This document shows positions 15,650 through 23,283 of a DNA stretch of 64,000 bases, piece after piece. Numbering within the stretch: position 1 is the first letter of the stretch; every line of letters begins with the position of its first letter. The stretch spans positions 62,001 through 126,000 of the forward strand of contig JALHMT010000011.1 of NCBI GenBank assembly GCA_022843905.1, written 5' to 3'. This DNA comes from Rubrivivax sp. (GTDB lineage Bacteria > Pseudomonadota > Gammaproteobacteria > Burkholderiales > Burkholderiaceae_C). The notes beneath the pieces were generated by a model. The model did not search any database, had not been told where the DNA came from, and saw only the letters and a list, made by a program, of their open reading frames with translations. The position numbers were made by a program, and so were the translations under genes.

Positions 15650-17437
15650 TCATGCGCTCACAGCCTCGGCTGCGTCGCAAGCGACCTGCGAGGCCGCAGG
15701 GGCTGGTGCCGCCCCGGTCCTGCTGCCTGTCCGATCCGTCCTGCCGAAGCCACGCCTCGGGTAGCGCATCGCCTTCGGCACCGCGCCCGCGTAGGCGAAG
15801 GCGGGAACTGCCAGCAGTGCCTTGATGAAGTCGGACCGCTTGCCGGCCCTGGCCTTCGCATAGGCGCCGCCCATGGCCTGTCTCAGTCCGACCTCGTCGG
15901 CCAGCGACTCCAGTTCGCTGACGGTCAGCAGGTCCAGGTAGCCGCCATCGAGCACGAAGGACCTGGCCTCGTCGACCTCGAGGTAGTTCAGGATCGTTTC
16001 CAGCCCGTCGTTGTCGATTCCGCAGGCCGCCGCTGCGGCCACCGCACGGACCATCGTCGCGGCCTGCTGGTCATCGAAGCTGTCCGCCTGTTCGATGGCC
16101 TTGCGCAACGGCAGCGGCCCGCTTGCCGCCTTCGTCGAAGTGGCAGCGCCGGTCACTTTGGCGGCGACCTCGGCATAGCGGTCCCGCACCACGGCGCGCA
16201 TGTCGCCCGCCAGCACCAGCGCTGCCAGGACACGCTGATTGCGTTGCGGCTGCGCCATCAGGGCGTTCGCGGCCCACTTGCGCCACTGCTCGATCCTGTA
16301 GGTGACCACCCTGGCGGGAACATGGTGCGCGGCCGTAGCGCCGGATGCGGGGGTCGCTGCCTTTCTCGGCGAGGGTTTCGGCCCGGCATCGGCCGGCGCA
16401 CTGCCCTCAGTGCTGGTTCGCGCCGCCTCGCGCACTGTCCTGCGATGGGCGCTCACCTTCTTCGCGTGGCATGCGGCATCGAAGCACAGCGACTCGTGAA
16501 CCTCGCCGTAGGAGCCCGCCATCGCCGACAGGCTGCACCCGAAGTTCTCGCAGCCCTTGCACGCTGTGTACTGCGTGGCGCCCACGCCCATCGGACCATC
16601 CGGCCCGACCGTGAGTGGCGCGAATCCGTCCTCCAGCCGGACGAACCGCACGACCGGGTACTGTTCGCGCAGCGGCACAGCGCGCGCCTCCAGTGCCGCC
16701 ATGGTCAGTTCGTCGTAGTGGCTCGGATGCTGGCAGAAGCCGTCGCCGATGGACTCGTCGAACAGCGAAGCCTGCTGCGCCGAGTTGTGGGGACATGCGA
16801 TGCACTGCGCCGTGTCGAAGACGGCATCGGCAAGCCGCTTGGCGAACTGGCCGAGTTGCTTCTTGAGCACTTCCACCGGCACCTTGTGCTCGATGACGCC
16901 ACCGAGCACCTTGTCCTGCCGGCTGGCGGGCAGGCCCGCCAGAAGTTCGGCGTGGCCGAGCTTGATGCGCCGCTCGTTGAGCGCGCTGCGCACGGTCGGC
17001 GCGCAGTTCAGCAGCAGCAGGCGGCGTTCGAGGGTGTCGACGTTCCAGCCGAGCTGCAGTGCCGTCTCGTGCTTGTCGCCCTTGTTGTAGGCCAGCAGCG
17101 AGGCCGCACCCTCGGCCTGCTCGACATCGCTGGTGTCGTCACGGAAGTGGTTCTCGATGATGCCGAGCGACCGCGCCTCCGCGTCGCTCGCGTCGCGGAT
17201 GACGACAGGCATGTCGTAGTCGTCGCCATGGACCGTGCGTGCCGCGCGCCAGCGGCGCTCGCCGGCCATGATCTCGAACACGCCTTCGCGCTCCGGGTGC
17301 GGACGGACGAGGATCGGCTGCGTCACGCCGCCGGCCGCCCTGATCCCCGCTTCGAGTTCCTTCATCGCCTGCGGATCGAAGTACTGCCGGTGGTTCGGCC
17401 CCGAGACGATGGCACTGAGTTTCAGTGTCGGTTGCAT
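15650..17437 (-). CDS. PRTRC system ParB-family protein
   Basis: This 595-residue ParB/Srx-fold DNA-binding protein is the first gene of the PRTRC operon. The N-terminal ParB nuclease-like domain has GERRWRA at residues 59-65 and a SLGIIENHFRDD segment. A helix-turn-helix follows (ALQLGWNVDTLERRL, about 132-146). The middle is cysteine-rich (CIACPH near 213, CKGCENFGC near 300, CFDAACHAKK near 330), suggesting bound zinc. The C-terminal 200 residues are helical and specific to this family. AAGGAGG just upstream makes the start certain. No parA accompanies it, so partitioning alone is doubtful. Confidence 0.85.
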   Translation of the reverse strand: MQPTLKLSAIVSGPNHRQYFDPQAMKELEAGIRAAGGVTQPILVRPHPEREGVFEIMAGERRWRAARTVHGDDYDMPVVIRDASDAEARSLGIIENHFRDDTSDVEQAEGAASLLAYNKGDKHETALQLGWNVDTLERRLLLLNCAPTVRSALNERRIKLGHAELLAGLPASRQDKVLGGVIEHKVPVEVLKKQLGQFAKRLADAVFDTAQCIACPHNSAQQASLFDESIGDGFCQHPSHYDELTMAALEARAVPLREQYPVVRFVRLEDGFAPLTVGPDGPMGVGATQYTACKGCENFGCSLSAMAGSYGEVHESLCFDAACHAKKVSAHRRTVREAARTSTEGSAPADAGPKPSPRKAATPASGATAAHHVPARVVTYRIEQWRKWAANALMAQPQRNQRVLAALVLAGDMRAVVRDRYAEVAAKVTGAATSTKAASGPLPLRKAIEQADSFDDQQAATMVRAVAAAAACGIDNDGLETILNYLEVDEARSFVLDGGYLDLLTVSELESLADEVGLRQAMGGAYAKARAGKRSDFIKALLAVPAFAYAGAVPKAMRYPRRGFGRTDRTGSRTGAAPAPAASQVACDAAEAVSA

Positions 17438-18002
17438 TCAGCCTCCTTGTGGCGAGTGCGCCATGGTTCGGCGCAAGGTCATGTTCCCGCGCAAGCAAGC
17501 CCGGTCAACCCGCTGCAAGTCGGCCCCTTGCGACCTGCAGACCATTGGCGTCGACGCTTTCCGCTTGCATGGGTCGAGCGCTTCGGTGTCCAGCCACTTC
17601 GAGATGCCGCAGTACAGGGCACACGCGATCCGATACCGCCGCAAGCTCGCCACACAGCCCTGCCCGTTCAATGGCGATGGCAGCTTCATTGACCCGGTCC
17701 CGGCGCGTGCGATGCACCCTGCACCTGCGCAATCTCCAGCGTTGCAGGAGCCTTCGGCATCGGCCGGTCAAGTGATCGCGTGACGACCCGCCGACCTCGT
17801 TGCCGAGTGATGGGCCCACTGCCATACTGATTTCACCTTGCGGCCCCACGGGCCCGTCCTCATCGCGAGGAGGTATCCGCCGCTCAGCGGTGGCGTTAGC
17901 GGTCGTGACCCGCCCACACGTCGCGCAGCCAGCCTGCGCATCCCATCGGGGACACCGTCCCCGTCCGGGCCATCGGTGTTTCCCATTCAACCGGAGAACA
18001 CC
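17438..18002. other. divergent intergenic region between parB and radC
   Basis: The first 400 bases (17438-17860) hold no convincing gene and must contain the promoter of the PRTRC operon. The last 140 bases are the structured radC leader, listed separately. I see no other feature. Confidence 0.5.
17866..18002 (+). ncRNA. radC leader RNA (candidate radC-motif cis-regulatory element)
   Basis: Upstream of radC lie, in order, a hairpin CCGC-TCA-GCGG (17880-17890) and the conserved string gcgttagcggtcgtgacccg, also present at 5116. These are followed by GCGCA/TGCGC (17923-17939) and a perfect GGGGAC/GTCCCC hairpin (17948-17962). The ribosome binding site CGGAGA comes just before the ATG at 18003. 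A conserved RNA class, the radC motif, is described upstream of radC, integrase and antirestriction genes in Proteobacteria. Placement here makes membership likely but unverified. Confidence 0.55.
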
Positions 18003-18587
18003 ATGAACCTCTCCATGCTCGACCGCGAGCAACTGGAGGACATCCTTCTGAACCCGCCCCGGGTGGAGGTGCATCCGCTCCAGTGCTCCGACAGCATCAC
18101 GCTCGACTGCCTGCCAACCGGCCCAGCCGAGCGCTCGACCCGCATCCGGCATGTGCTCGCCGCAGCGCACGAACTGCTGGTCCGTTCGGCCAACGCGGCG
18201 CTCGTCGGCCGTTGTCTGCTCGACAGTCCGACCCTGGTGAAGAACTACTTCAAGGTCCACTTCGCCGGCGCCGAACGCGAGACCTTCGTCGTCGTGTTCC
18301 TCGACTCGCAGATGCGTGTCATCGCGACCGAAGAACTGTTCGCCGGCACCCTGCAGCAGACCAGCGTCTATCCACGCGAAGTCGTCAAGCGGGCGCTGCA
18401 CCACAACGCGGGTGGCGTGATATTCGGCCACCCGCACCCCAGCGGGCAGTGCGAGCCCTCGCGTGCTGACGAGTTCCTCACGCAGACGCTCAAGTCCGCA
18501 CTGAGTCTCGTCGACGTGCGCGTCCTCGACCACATGGTGGTCTCGGGCTCGACCTGCACGAGTTTTGCGGAAAGGGGTCTGCTTTGA
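18003..18587 (+). CDS. radC: RadC-like JAB-domain protein
   Basis: This 194-residue protein carries the RadC (UPF0758) JAMM domain. E93 is followed by the motif H143-P-H145-P-S with S153 and D156 (HPHPSGQ then SRAD). The N-terminal helix-hairpin-helix of chromosomal RadC (about 220-240 residues) is replaced by a shorter segment, as in plasmid and island copies. Despite the name, a repair role is unproven. On mobile elements it is often linked to antirestriction and DNA-modification genes. It is translated from behind a structured leader and overlaps the next gene by four bases. Confidence 0.85.
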   Translation: MNLSMLDREQLEDILLNPPRVEVHPLQCSDSITLDCLPTGPAERSTRIRHVLAAAHELLVRSANAALVGRCLLDSPTLVKNYFKVHFAGAERETFVVVFLDSQMRVIATEELFAGTLQQTSVYPREVVKRALHHNAGGVIFGHPHPSGQCEPSRADEFLTQTLKSALSLVDVRVLDHMVVSGSTCTSFAERGLL

Positions 18588-18778
18588 GCACCGAGGCCGT
18601 TCCGCAGCCGGAGTGGGTTCCATCGTGCGGCGGAACGGAAGCACCGTTCACGACGCGCACCGGGCGGCGCCTGCTCTACATGTGGAACCCGACCACCGGC
18701 GAGCACGCGTACTACGACGTCACCAACGACGTCTTCCTGTCCGCCGACGAAGCCACCGCCGCCCTGGCGATGCACTGA
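18584..18778 (+). CDS. small hypothetical protein coupled to radC
   Basis: This 64-residue protein starts at TTG in a TTGA overlap with the radC stop, with AAGGGG six bases upstream. It contains an aromatic-rich segment (GRRLLYMWNPTTGEHAYYDVTND). This resembles a small beta-hairpin protein, perhaps WW-like, but no family is recognised. Tight coupling suggests a radC accessory function. Confidence 0.6.
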   Translation: MSTEAVPQPEWVPSCGGTEAPFTTRTGRRLLYMWNPTTGEHAYYDVTNDVFLSADEATAALAMH

Positions 18779-18863
18779 CCCGCGGGGAGCGCCACGGCTC
18801 CCCGCTTCGTCGCCGAGGCATCGCGGTCCGCCCGCACCGCCTCGAACACCCAAGGAGCAACCC

Positions 18864-19121
18864 ATGCCCCGAAACCCTGAAGCCCATCAGTTCGCGAAGA
18901 CCTCTGATCACCAGTACGTCTGCGTGACCTGGTTCGAGCGCGACCGCCAGAACGTCCGCCTCGAGACGCCACGCGGCCGCGTGATCTTCGACCTGTGGGA
19001 CGACGACGTCACCGACGCCATCGACAGCGGCTACCTCACGGTGCCGCGAGTCCCACGAGCCACCGACGCCGACTGGCAGCCCCACGCGGTTGCCTTCGCG
19101 CGGGACACCGGTCGTCTCTGA
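18864..19121 (+). CDS. small hypothetical protein
   Basis: This 85-residue soluble protein begins MPRNPEAHQFAKTSDHQYVCVTWFERD. It is rich in strands (QNVRLETPRGRVIFDLWDDDV). A very good ribosome binding site (AAGGAG, seven bases upstream) supports the start. It is part of the plus-strand run radC to gene 19169. The family is unknown. Confidence 0.65.
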   Translation: MPRNPEAHQFAKTSDHQYVCVTWFERDRQNVRLETPRGRVIFDLWDDDVTDAIDSGYLTVPRVPRATDADWQPHAVAFARDTGRL

Positions 19122-19168
19122 CCGTCCTCTTCATTCATCCCATCCACCCACATTCAAGGAGCCATTCC

Positions 19169-19624
19169 ATGGAGTACATCGAAATCGGCCCCGTGCCGGC
19201 CGGCGAGCCCTGCGCTCAGGTCGGCACCGACAACTACCTCGCGCGCTCGATGCGCGAGTGCGAGGTTTTCCGCCGCATGCTCGAGCGGGTCTTCCCGATC
19301 CCGGAAGGGCTGCCGGTGAAGTACGTGGTCCGCAGCCACCCGCACGACTTCGGCAACTACCGCGAGGTCTCCGTGCGCTACAGCGGCGATGACGCGGCGG
19401 CGTGCGACTTTGCGTTCCAGGTCGAGTCTTCGGTCCCCGATGTCTGGGACCCGGTCGCACAGCAGGAACTCGCGGACCTGCAGCGCCGGCAGGCTGAACT
19501 GCAGGCGGTTTCTGCAACCGCGGCGACCGTCGAGCCGACGGATCGAGCACAACCTGACTGCATGCCGCAGCGCGTGCCGGCCGATGTCCGACACGACGTG
19601 CGGCGATCGCCCGTCACGAGTTGA
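19169..19624 (+). CDS. hypothetical protein
   Basis: This 151-residue protein begins MEYIEIGPVPAGEPCAQVG. The first 100 residues look folded (YLARSMRECEVFRRMLERVFP, VKYVVRSHPHDFGNYREVSVRYSGDD). A helical region follows (AQQELADLQRRQAELQAV) and then a disordered tail. CAAGGAG lies nine bases before the ATG. It is the last gene of the radC-led run. The function is unknown. Confidence 0.65.
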   Translation: MEYIEIGPVPAGEPCAQVGTDNYLARSMRECEVFRRMLERVFPIPEGLPVKYVVRSHPHDFGNYREVSVRYSGDDAAACDFAFQVESSVPDVWDPVAQQELADLQRRQAELQAVSATAATVEPTDRAQPDCMPQRVPADVRHDVRRSPVTS

Positions 19625-19752
19625 GCCGGACCAGGCAATCGGGGGCACCCATCGGGGTGCCCCTTTGGCTGGTCTGGAAAAGGACTCCGTGCGCGTGGGT
19701 GCGCGGAATGTCTGCACCGACCCCTGGTGCGTGGCCGGGGCGGCGGTATACA

Positions 19753-19768
19753 CTGGATGAATGTACAG
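19753..19768 (+). promoter_or_regulatory. LexA (SOS) box over the umuD-like start
   Basis: CTG-N10-CAG (CTGGATGAATGTACAG) overlaps the start codon at 19761 and follows a TATACA -10-like sequence at 19747. One half-site is imperfect (CTGG instead of CTGT), but the location in front of a Y-family polymerase pair supports LexA control. Confidence 0.55.
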
Positions 19769-20216
19769 CTTCGATGCCATTCCCGACGGCGCCGCAGTTG
19801 GCAGCGACCCCTCCGCCCGACCCCGCGAGACCCGCAGCACGGCTGCCGGCTTCGGCTCGCCGGGCGCGGATTCGACCGTCAAGCGCATCGACCTGAACGA
19901 CGCGCTGATAAGGCACCCTGATGCCACGTTCGTGATGCGGGCTGCGGGCGCCGCCATGCAGGGCGCCGGGATCGATGACGCCGACGTGCTGCTGGTGGAT
20001 CGCGCGATCCAGCCGTCGCACGGTCACATCGTCGTGGCGGTCGTGGATGGCGAATTGGTCTGCCGCCGGCTGTGGAAACAGGCCGGCTCGACGAGGCTGG
20101 AAGCCGCGTTCACCGACAACCCCGCCACCCACGCCGACATCGTCCCGGACGAAGGGATGCCGTTGGAGGTCTGGGGCGTCGTGACCACGGTGATCAAGTC
20201 GCTGATGCCGCGGTAG
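19761..20216 (+). CDS. umuD: UmuD-like S24 protein lacking the catalytic dyad
   Basis: This 151-residue UmuD-like protein has the LexA/UmuD fold (IDLNDALIRHPDATFVM, then AGIDDADVLLVDRAI, then HIVVAVVDGEL). The usual GDSM nucleophile motif reads G63-A-A65-M, so serine is replaced by alanine. The usual VKKL/VKRL lysine motif reads C-R102-R-L, so lysine is replaced by arginine. The cleavage-site-like AAGF (residues 28-31) is still present. It therefore probably cannot cut itself, although it may be cut in trans or act uncut with UmuC. It lies 23 bases before umuC. The active-site losses are read directly from the sequence. Confidence 0.8.
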   Translation: MYSFDAIPDGAAVGSDPSARPRETRSTAAGFGSPGADSTVKRIDLNDALIRHPDATFVMRAAGAAMQGAGIDDADVLLVDRAIQPSHGHIVVAVVDGELVCRRLWKQAGSTRLEAAFTDNPATHADIVPDEGMPLEVWGVVTTVIKSLMPR

Positions 20217-20239
20217 TGTTCGGCGAGAGGTCCGACGCC

Positions 20240-21574
20240 ATGTTCGCCCTGGTCGACGCCAACAACATGTACGTGAGCTGCGAGCGCGTCTTCCAGCCGC
20301 GGCTGTGCGGCCGCCCGGTCGTGGTGCTGTCCTCCAACGACGGGGCCTGCATCGCGCGCAGCAACGAAGCCAAGGACCTCGGCGTCAAGATGGCCCAGCC
20401 CTGGTTCCAGGTCCGCCACCTCGAGCGCTCGGCCGGCCTGCTGGCGGTGTCGGCCAACTTCGAGTTGTATGGCGACATGTCGAGCAGGATGATGGCCGTC
20501 GTGGCGCGCTTCGCGCCGCGGCAGGAGGTGTACAGCATCGACGAGTCCTTTCTCGATTTCGACGGCGTGCGCGGCGATCTGGTCGGCATTGGTCGCGACC
20601 TCCGGGCCACCGTCCTGATGGAGACGGGCCTGCCGACATCCGTGGGCTTCGGCCCGACGAAGACGCTTGCCAAGCTCGCCAACCACATCGCCAAGACCGC
20701 AGATCGGAAGCCTGGCTCCTACCCAGGTCACCTCTCTCAGGTCTGCAATCTGGTCACCTTGTCCGAGGCGGATCGATTGAAGGCTTTTGCTGCCACCGAA
20801 GTCGGCAACGTCTGGGGCGTCGGACGGAAGATCGGGGCACGGCTCGTCGAAGGCGGCGTGCGGACGGTGCTCGACCTGGTGCGCTGCGACGTCGCGACCC
20901 TGCGCAGGCAGTTCAGCGTCGTCCTGGAGAAGACCGTGCTTGAACTCCGGGGCACGTCCTGCCTGAGCATGGACGAGGCGCCAGCCGCCAAGCAGCAGAT
21001 CCTGGTCTCGCGCTCCTTCGGCAAGGCAGTCACCGATGTCGCCGGCATCGTCGAGGCGGTCAGCGAGTTTGCGTCGCGCGCGGCCGAGAGCCTGCGTCTG
21101 CAGGAGGGCGCCGCCGGGGCCATCAACGTGTTCTTCACGACCAGCCCGTTCCGCCAGAACGATCGGCAGCACAGTCCCAGCGTCACCGTACCGCTGATCC
21201 GGCCGACCTCGGATTCCCGGCACCTGGTCGGCGCTGCCGTCGCTGCCGTGCACCGCCTGTTTCGTCCTGGCTTCAACTACGTCAAGGCGGGCGTCATGTT
21301 GGTGGACCTCCAACCTGCAGGCCAACGGCAGGGCAAACTCGACCTGTTTTCGGTCGTCTCCGACGCGGCAGGGGAAAGACCGGAGCGAGACCGCTCGGCG
21401 CTGATGGCCACCATGGATGAACTGAACCGGCGATTCGGCCGGAGTTCGGTGCACATCGGGAGCGCTTCGACCAGCGCACACGACACCGACGAACGCAGTT
21501 GGGCGACCAGACAGGAGCGCCGGTCGCCGCGGTTCACGACACGGTGGGACGAGATGCCGATGGTTCGAGCCTGA
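20240..21574 (+). CDS. umuC: DNA polymerase V catalytic subunit UmuC-like
   Basis: This is a Y-family translesion DNA polymerase of 444 residues, full length for UmuC (about 420). Metal-binding acids are in place: D6 in ALVDANNMYVSCE, and D101-E102 in YSIDESFLDF. The fingers segment VVVLSSNDGACIARS and the helix-hairpin-helix region NVWGVGRKIGARL are recognisable. The C-terminal UmuC-type domain ends near residue 410 (QPAGQRQGKLDLF). The ATG at 20240 is chosen to open the catalytic motif. It is preceded by the umuD-like gene and a LexA-type box, so the pair is likely SOS-induced. Confidence 0.9.
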   Translation: MFALVDANNMYVSCERVFQPRLCGRPVVVLSSNDGACIARSNEAKDLGVKMAQPWFQVRHLERSAGLLAVSANFELYGDMSSRMMAVVARFAPRQEVYSIDESFLDFDGVRGDLVGIGRDLRATVLMETGLPTSVGFGPTKTLAKLANHIAKTADRKPGSYPGHLSQVCNLVTLSEADRLKAFAATEVGNVWGVGRKIGARLVEGGVRTVLDLVRCDVATLRRQFSVVLEKTVLELRGTSCLSMDEAPAAKQQILVSRSFGKAVTDVAGIVEAVSEFASRAAESLRLQEGAAGAINVFFTTSPFRQNDRQHSPSVTVPLIRPTSDSRHLVGAAVAAVHRLFRPGFNYVKAGVMLVDLQPAGQRQGKLDLFSVVSDAAGERPERDRSALMATMDELNRRFGRSSVHIGSASTSAHDTDERSWATRQERRSPRFTTRWDEMPMVRA

Positions 21575-21633
21575 TCGGTCGCGCCCACACCAGAATCAGG
21601 CCCCGAGCAGGCCCACACCCTTCAGGAGTACGG

Positions 21634-22008
21634 ATGTTCGACCACGTCAAATTCGGCGTCAGCGACTATGCAGTGAGCAAGGCGTTCTTCCTCAAAGCTC
21701 TCGAACCTCTTGGCGTAACCGTCGTCACGGAGTGGCCGCCGAACGGTGTAGAGCTCAGCCAACCAAACGGCACGGTGTCGCTGTGCCTGTACCAGACACA
21801 GGAGCGGCCGGCGCATCTTCACCTGGCGTTCAAGGCCGAGAGTCGCCAGCAGGTCGAAGCCTTCCATCGCGCGGCTCTGCAGGCTGGTGGCAAGGACAAT
21901 GGTGCGCCTGGTCTGCGCCCGCACTACCACGCGGACCACTACGCGGCATTCGTCATTGGTCCGGACGGGCACAACATCGAAGCGGTCTGCCACGCGCACG
22001 AGGGCTGA
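21634..22008 (+). CDS. VOC (glyoxalase/bleomycin-resistance) family protein
   Basis: This 124-residue member of the vicinal oxygen chelate superfamily is made of paired beta-alpha-beta-beta-beta modules. It starts MFDHVKFGVSDYAVSKAFFLKAL and ends in the typical FVIGPDGHNIEAVCH. Metal ligands are probably H4, a central His in AHLHLAFKA and the late Glu. The substrate is unknown; members include lyases, dioxygenases and resistance proteins. CAGGAG lies upstream at good spacing. It looks like cargo between umuC and the next gene. Confidence 0.85.
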   Translation: MFDHVKFGVSDYAVSKAFFLKALEPLGVTVVTEWPPNGVELSQPNGTVSLCLYQTQERPAHLHLAFKAESRQQVEAFHRAALQAGGKDNGAPGLRPHYHADHYAAFVIGPDGHNIEAVCHAHEG

Positions 22009-22060
22009 CCTTTTCGCCCCTCATCAGAAACGTCGTTCGCAATCCCTGCCCTACACGCCG

Positions 22061-22456
22061 ATGACTCATCGAACCGCCTCCTGCAGTTGTGGCCAGCTTC
22101 AAGCTCACGTCGCATCCGACCCGGTTCGGGTCTCTGTCTGTCATTGCCTGGCCTGCCAGCGCCGGACTGGAAGTGTCTTTGGAGCTCAGGCTCGCTTCCC
22201 GTCGACGTCGGTCACGATCAACGGCACGAGCAAGGAGTTCGTCCGGGTCGGAGACGAAGGAGGGCACTGCACTTTCAGGTTCTGTCCTGAGTGCGGATCG
22301 ACGGTGTACTACACGGCAGAAGGCCTTGAAGGCTTCGTCGCGGTTCCGGTCGGCGCGTTCGCGGACCCGGAGTTTCCGGGTCCCTCGATCTCGGTTTACG
22401 AGGAACGAATGCACGGCTGGATATCCATGCCTGCGGACATCGAGCACATGGCATAG
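22061..22456 (+). CDS. GFA/CENP-V family zinc protein
   Basis: This 131-residue protein is of the glutathione-dependent formaldehyde-activating (GFA) family. The zinc motifs are clear: CSCGQ near residue 8, CHCLACQRRTG near 28 and FCPECGS near 74. The family coordinates two zinc ions. Most members have uncertain substrates, and the formaldehyde-glutathione role holds only for a few. Start MTHRTASCSC was chosen because the first Cys motif follows at once. It lies 52 bases after the VOC gene. Confidence 0.85.
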   Translation: MTHRTASCSCGQLQAHVASDPVRVSVCHCLACQRRTGSVFGAQARFPSTSVTINGTSKEFVRVGDEGGHCTFRFCPECGSTVYYTAEGLEGFVAVPVGAFADPEFPGPSISVYEERMHGWISMPADIEHMA

Positions 22457-22530
22457 GCATCAGGACTCCGTCCATTCGGCCCGCAGGCTTGCGCCTGCAC
22501 CTTTCGATCGGCACCGGCGTCAGGCTGCGC

Positions 22531-22860
22531 TCAACCCCAAGTGACTCCACAGCCGTGCGTTCGGGCAAGGACCAGCACTGCCATCATTTCGCCCGCTCGC
22601 CTCTTCAGGTACTCGTCGGTGCGCGCGCCCTCCGACCACCTCGGTCCCTCGGTGACCGACGTCACCGCTTTCGCCCGCGCAGGGTCGGAGTTCATGGCCC
22701 GGAGCAACTTTGTGATGGCTGTGTCCAACCGCTCGCGCGGAATCTCGCCATAGGGCGCCGACTGCAGTCCAGCCAGAATCAGCAGGGCAGCGGCATTGCC
22801 GTTGCTGAAGTTGACTTCCTCTGAATGGCCCTCGATCTCGAGCTTGAACGTGATGCTCAC
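22531..22860 (-). CDS. hypothetical protein
   Basis: This 109-residue protein starts MSITFKLEIEGHSEEVNFSNGNAAAL with a beta-rich N-terminus. A helical middle follows (IPRERLDTAITKLLRAMNS) and a second helix (DEYLKRRAGEMMAVLVLA). It has no recognised family. It is the most distal member of the minus-strand run led by the DinG and SbcCD-like genes. Confidence 0.6.
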   Translation of the reverse strand: MSITFKLEIEGHSEEVNFSNGNAAALLILAGLQSAPYGEIPRERLDTAITKLLRAMNSDPARAKAVTSVTEGPRWSEGARTDEYLKRRAGEMMAVLVLARTHGCGVTWG

Positions 22861-22941
22861 TGGCGCTGTCCTTCCGATCAGCCGACAGTTTCCGCCCCGA
22901 GATGGTCAGTGCAAGCCCGTCGTTCGGACTAAGGCGCGTCG

Positions 22942-23283
22942 TCAGTGGAGGACGCTGTCGCCCCTTGCTTGCCACTCGACATTCTTGAAGCCCCGAGCCG
23001 CGGCGCGAAGGAAGTCCGGGCACGCCACTTCCCCGTTCCAGCCCCGGAGGCAGCCGACCAGCATCGCGTGTTCGGCCGCAGCGTCGATCCCGAGCGCGTC
23101 GTTGAGCGCGCGCACCAGGCGCCGTGCTGTCGAAAAGCCTCCCAGATCAATGCTGGTGATGCGCACGCCATGGTTGCCCCGCTCGCAGACGGCCACATTG
23201 GCCCCAGCCGGCAGCCCTGGAAGCACGACATGACAGCGCAACGGCAAACCGGCCATCTCGTCCCCACTGCTGGCGCCGGTCAC
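22942..23283 (-). CDS. hypothetical protein coupled to the SbcC-like gene
   Basis: A 113-residue frame starts at GTG 23283 inside the TGA of the SbcC-like gene (GTGA overlap), which is strong evidence of coupling. The fold looks alpha/beta, with GLPLRCHVVLPGLPAGANVAV, a helix TARRLVRALNDALG and a CLRGWNGEVACPDFLR segment. No family is recognised. It could be an accessory subunit of the Rad50/Mre11-like complex, as judged by position only. Confidence 0.6.
   Translation of the reverse strand: MTGASSGDEMAGLPLRCHVVLPGLPAGANVAVCERGNHGVRITSIDLGGFSTARRLVRALNDALGIDAAAEHAMLVGCLRGWNGEVACPDFLRAAARGFKNVEWQARGDSVLH

Noticed and set aside
15650..17437. Classical ParAB partition locus
   Set aside because: No ParA-type ATPase lies next to the ParB-family gene, and the protein has the PRTRC-specific Cys-rich and C-terminal regions.
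15575..17692. 705-codon plus-strand frame over parB
   Set aside because: It is antisense to a gene with a perfect ribosome binding site and ParB motifs, and has no domain of its own.
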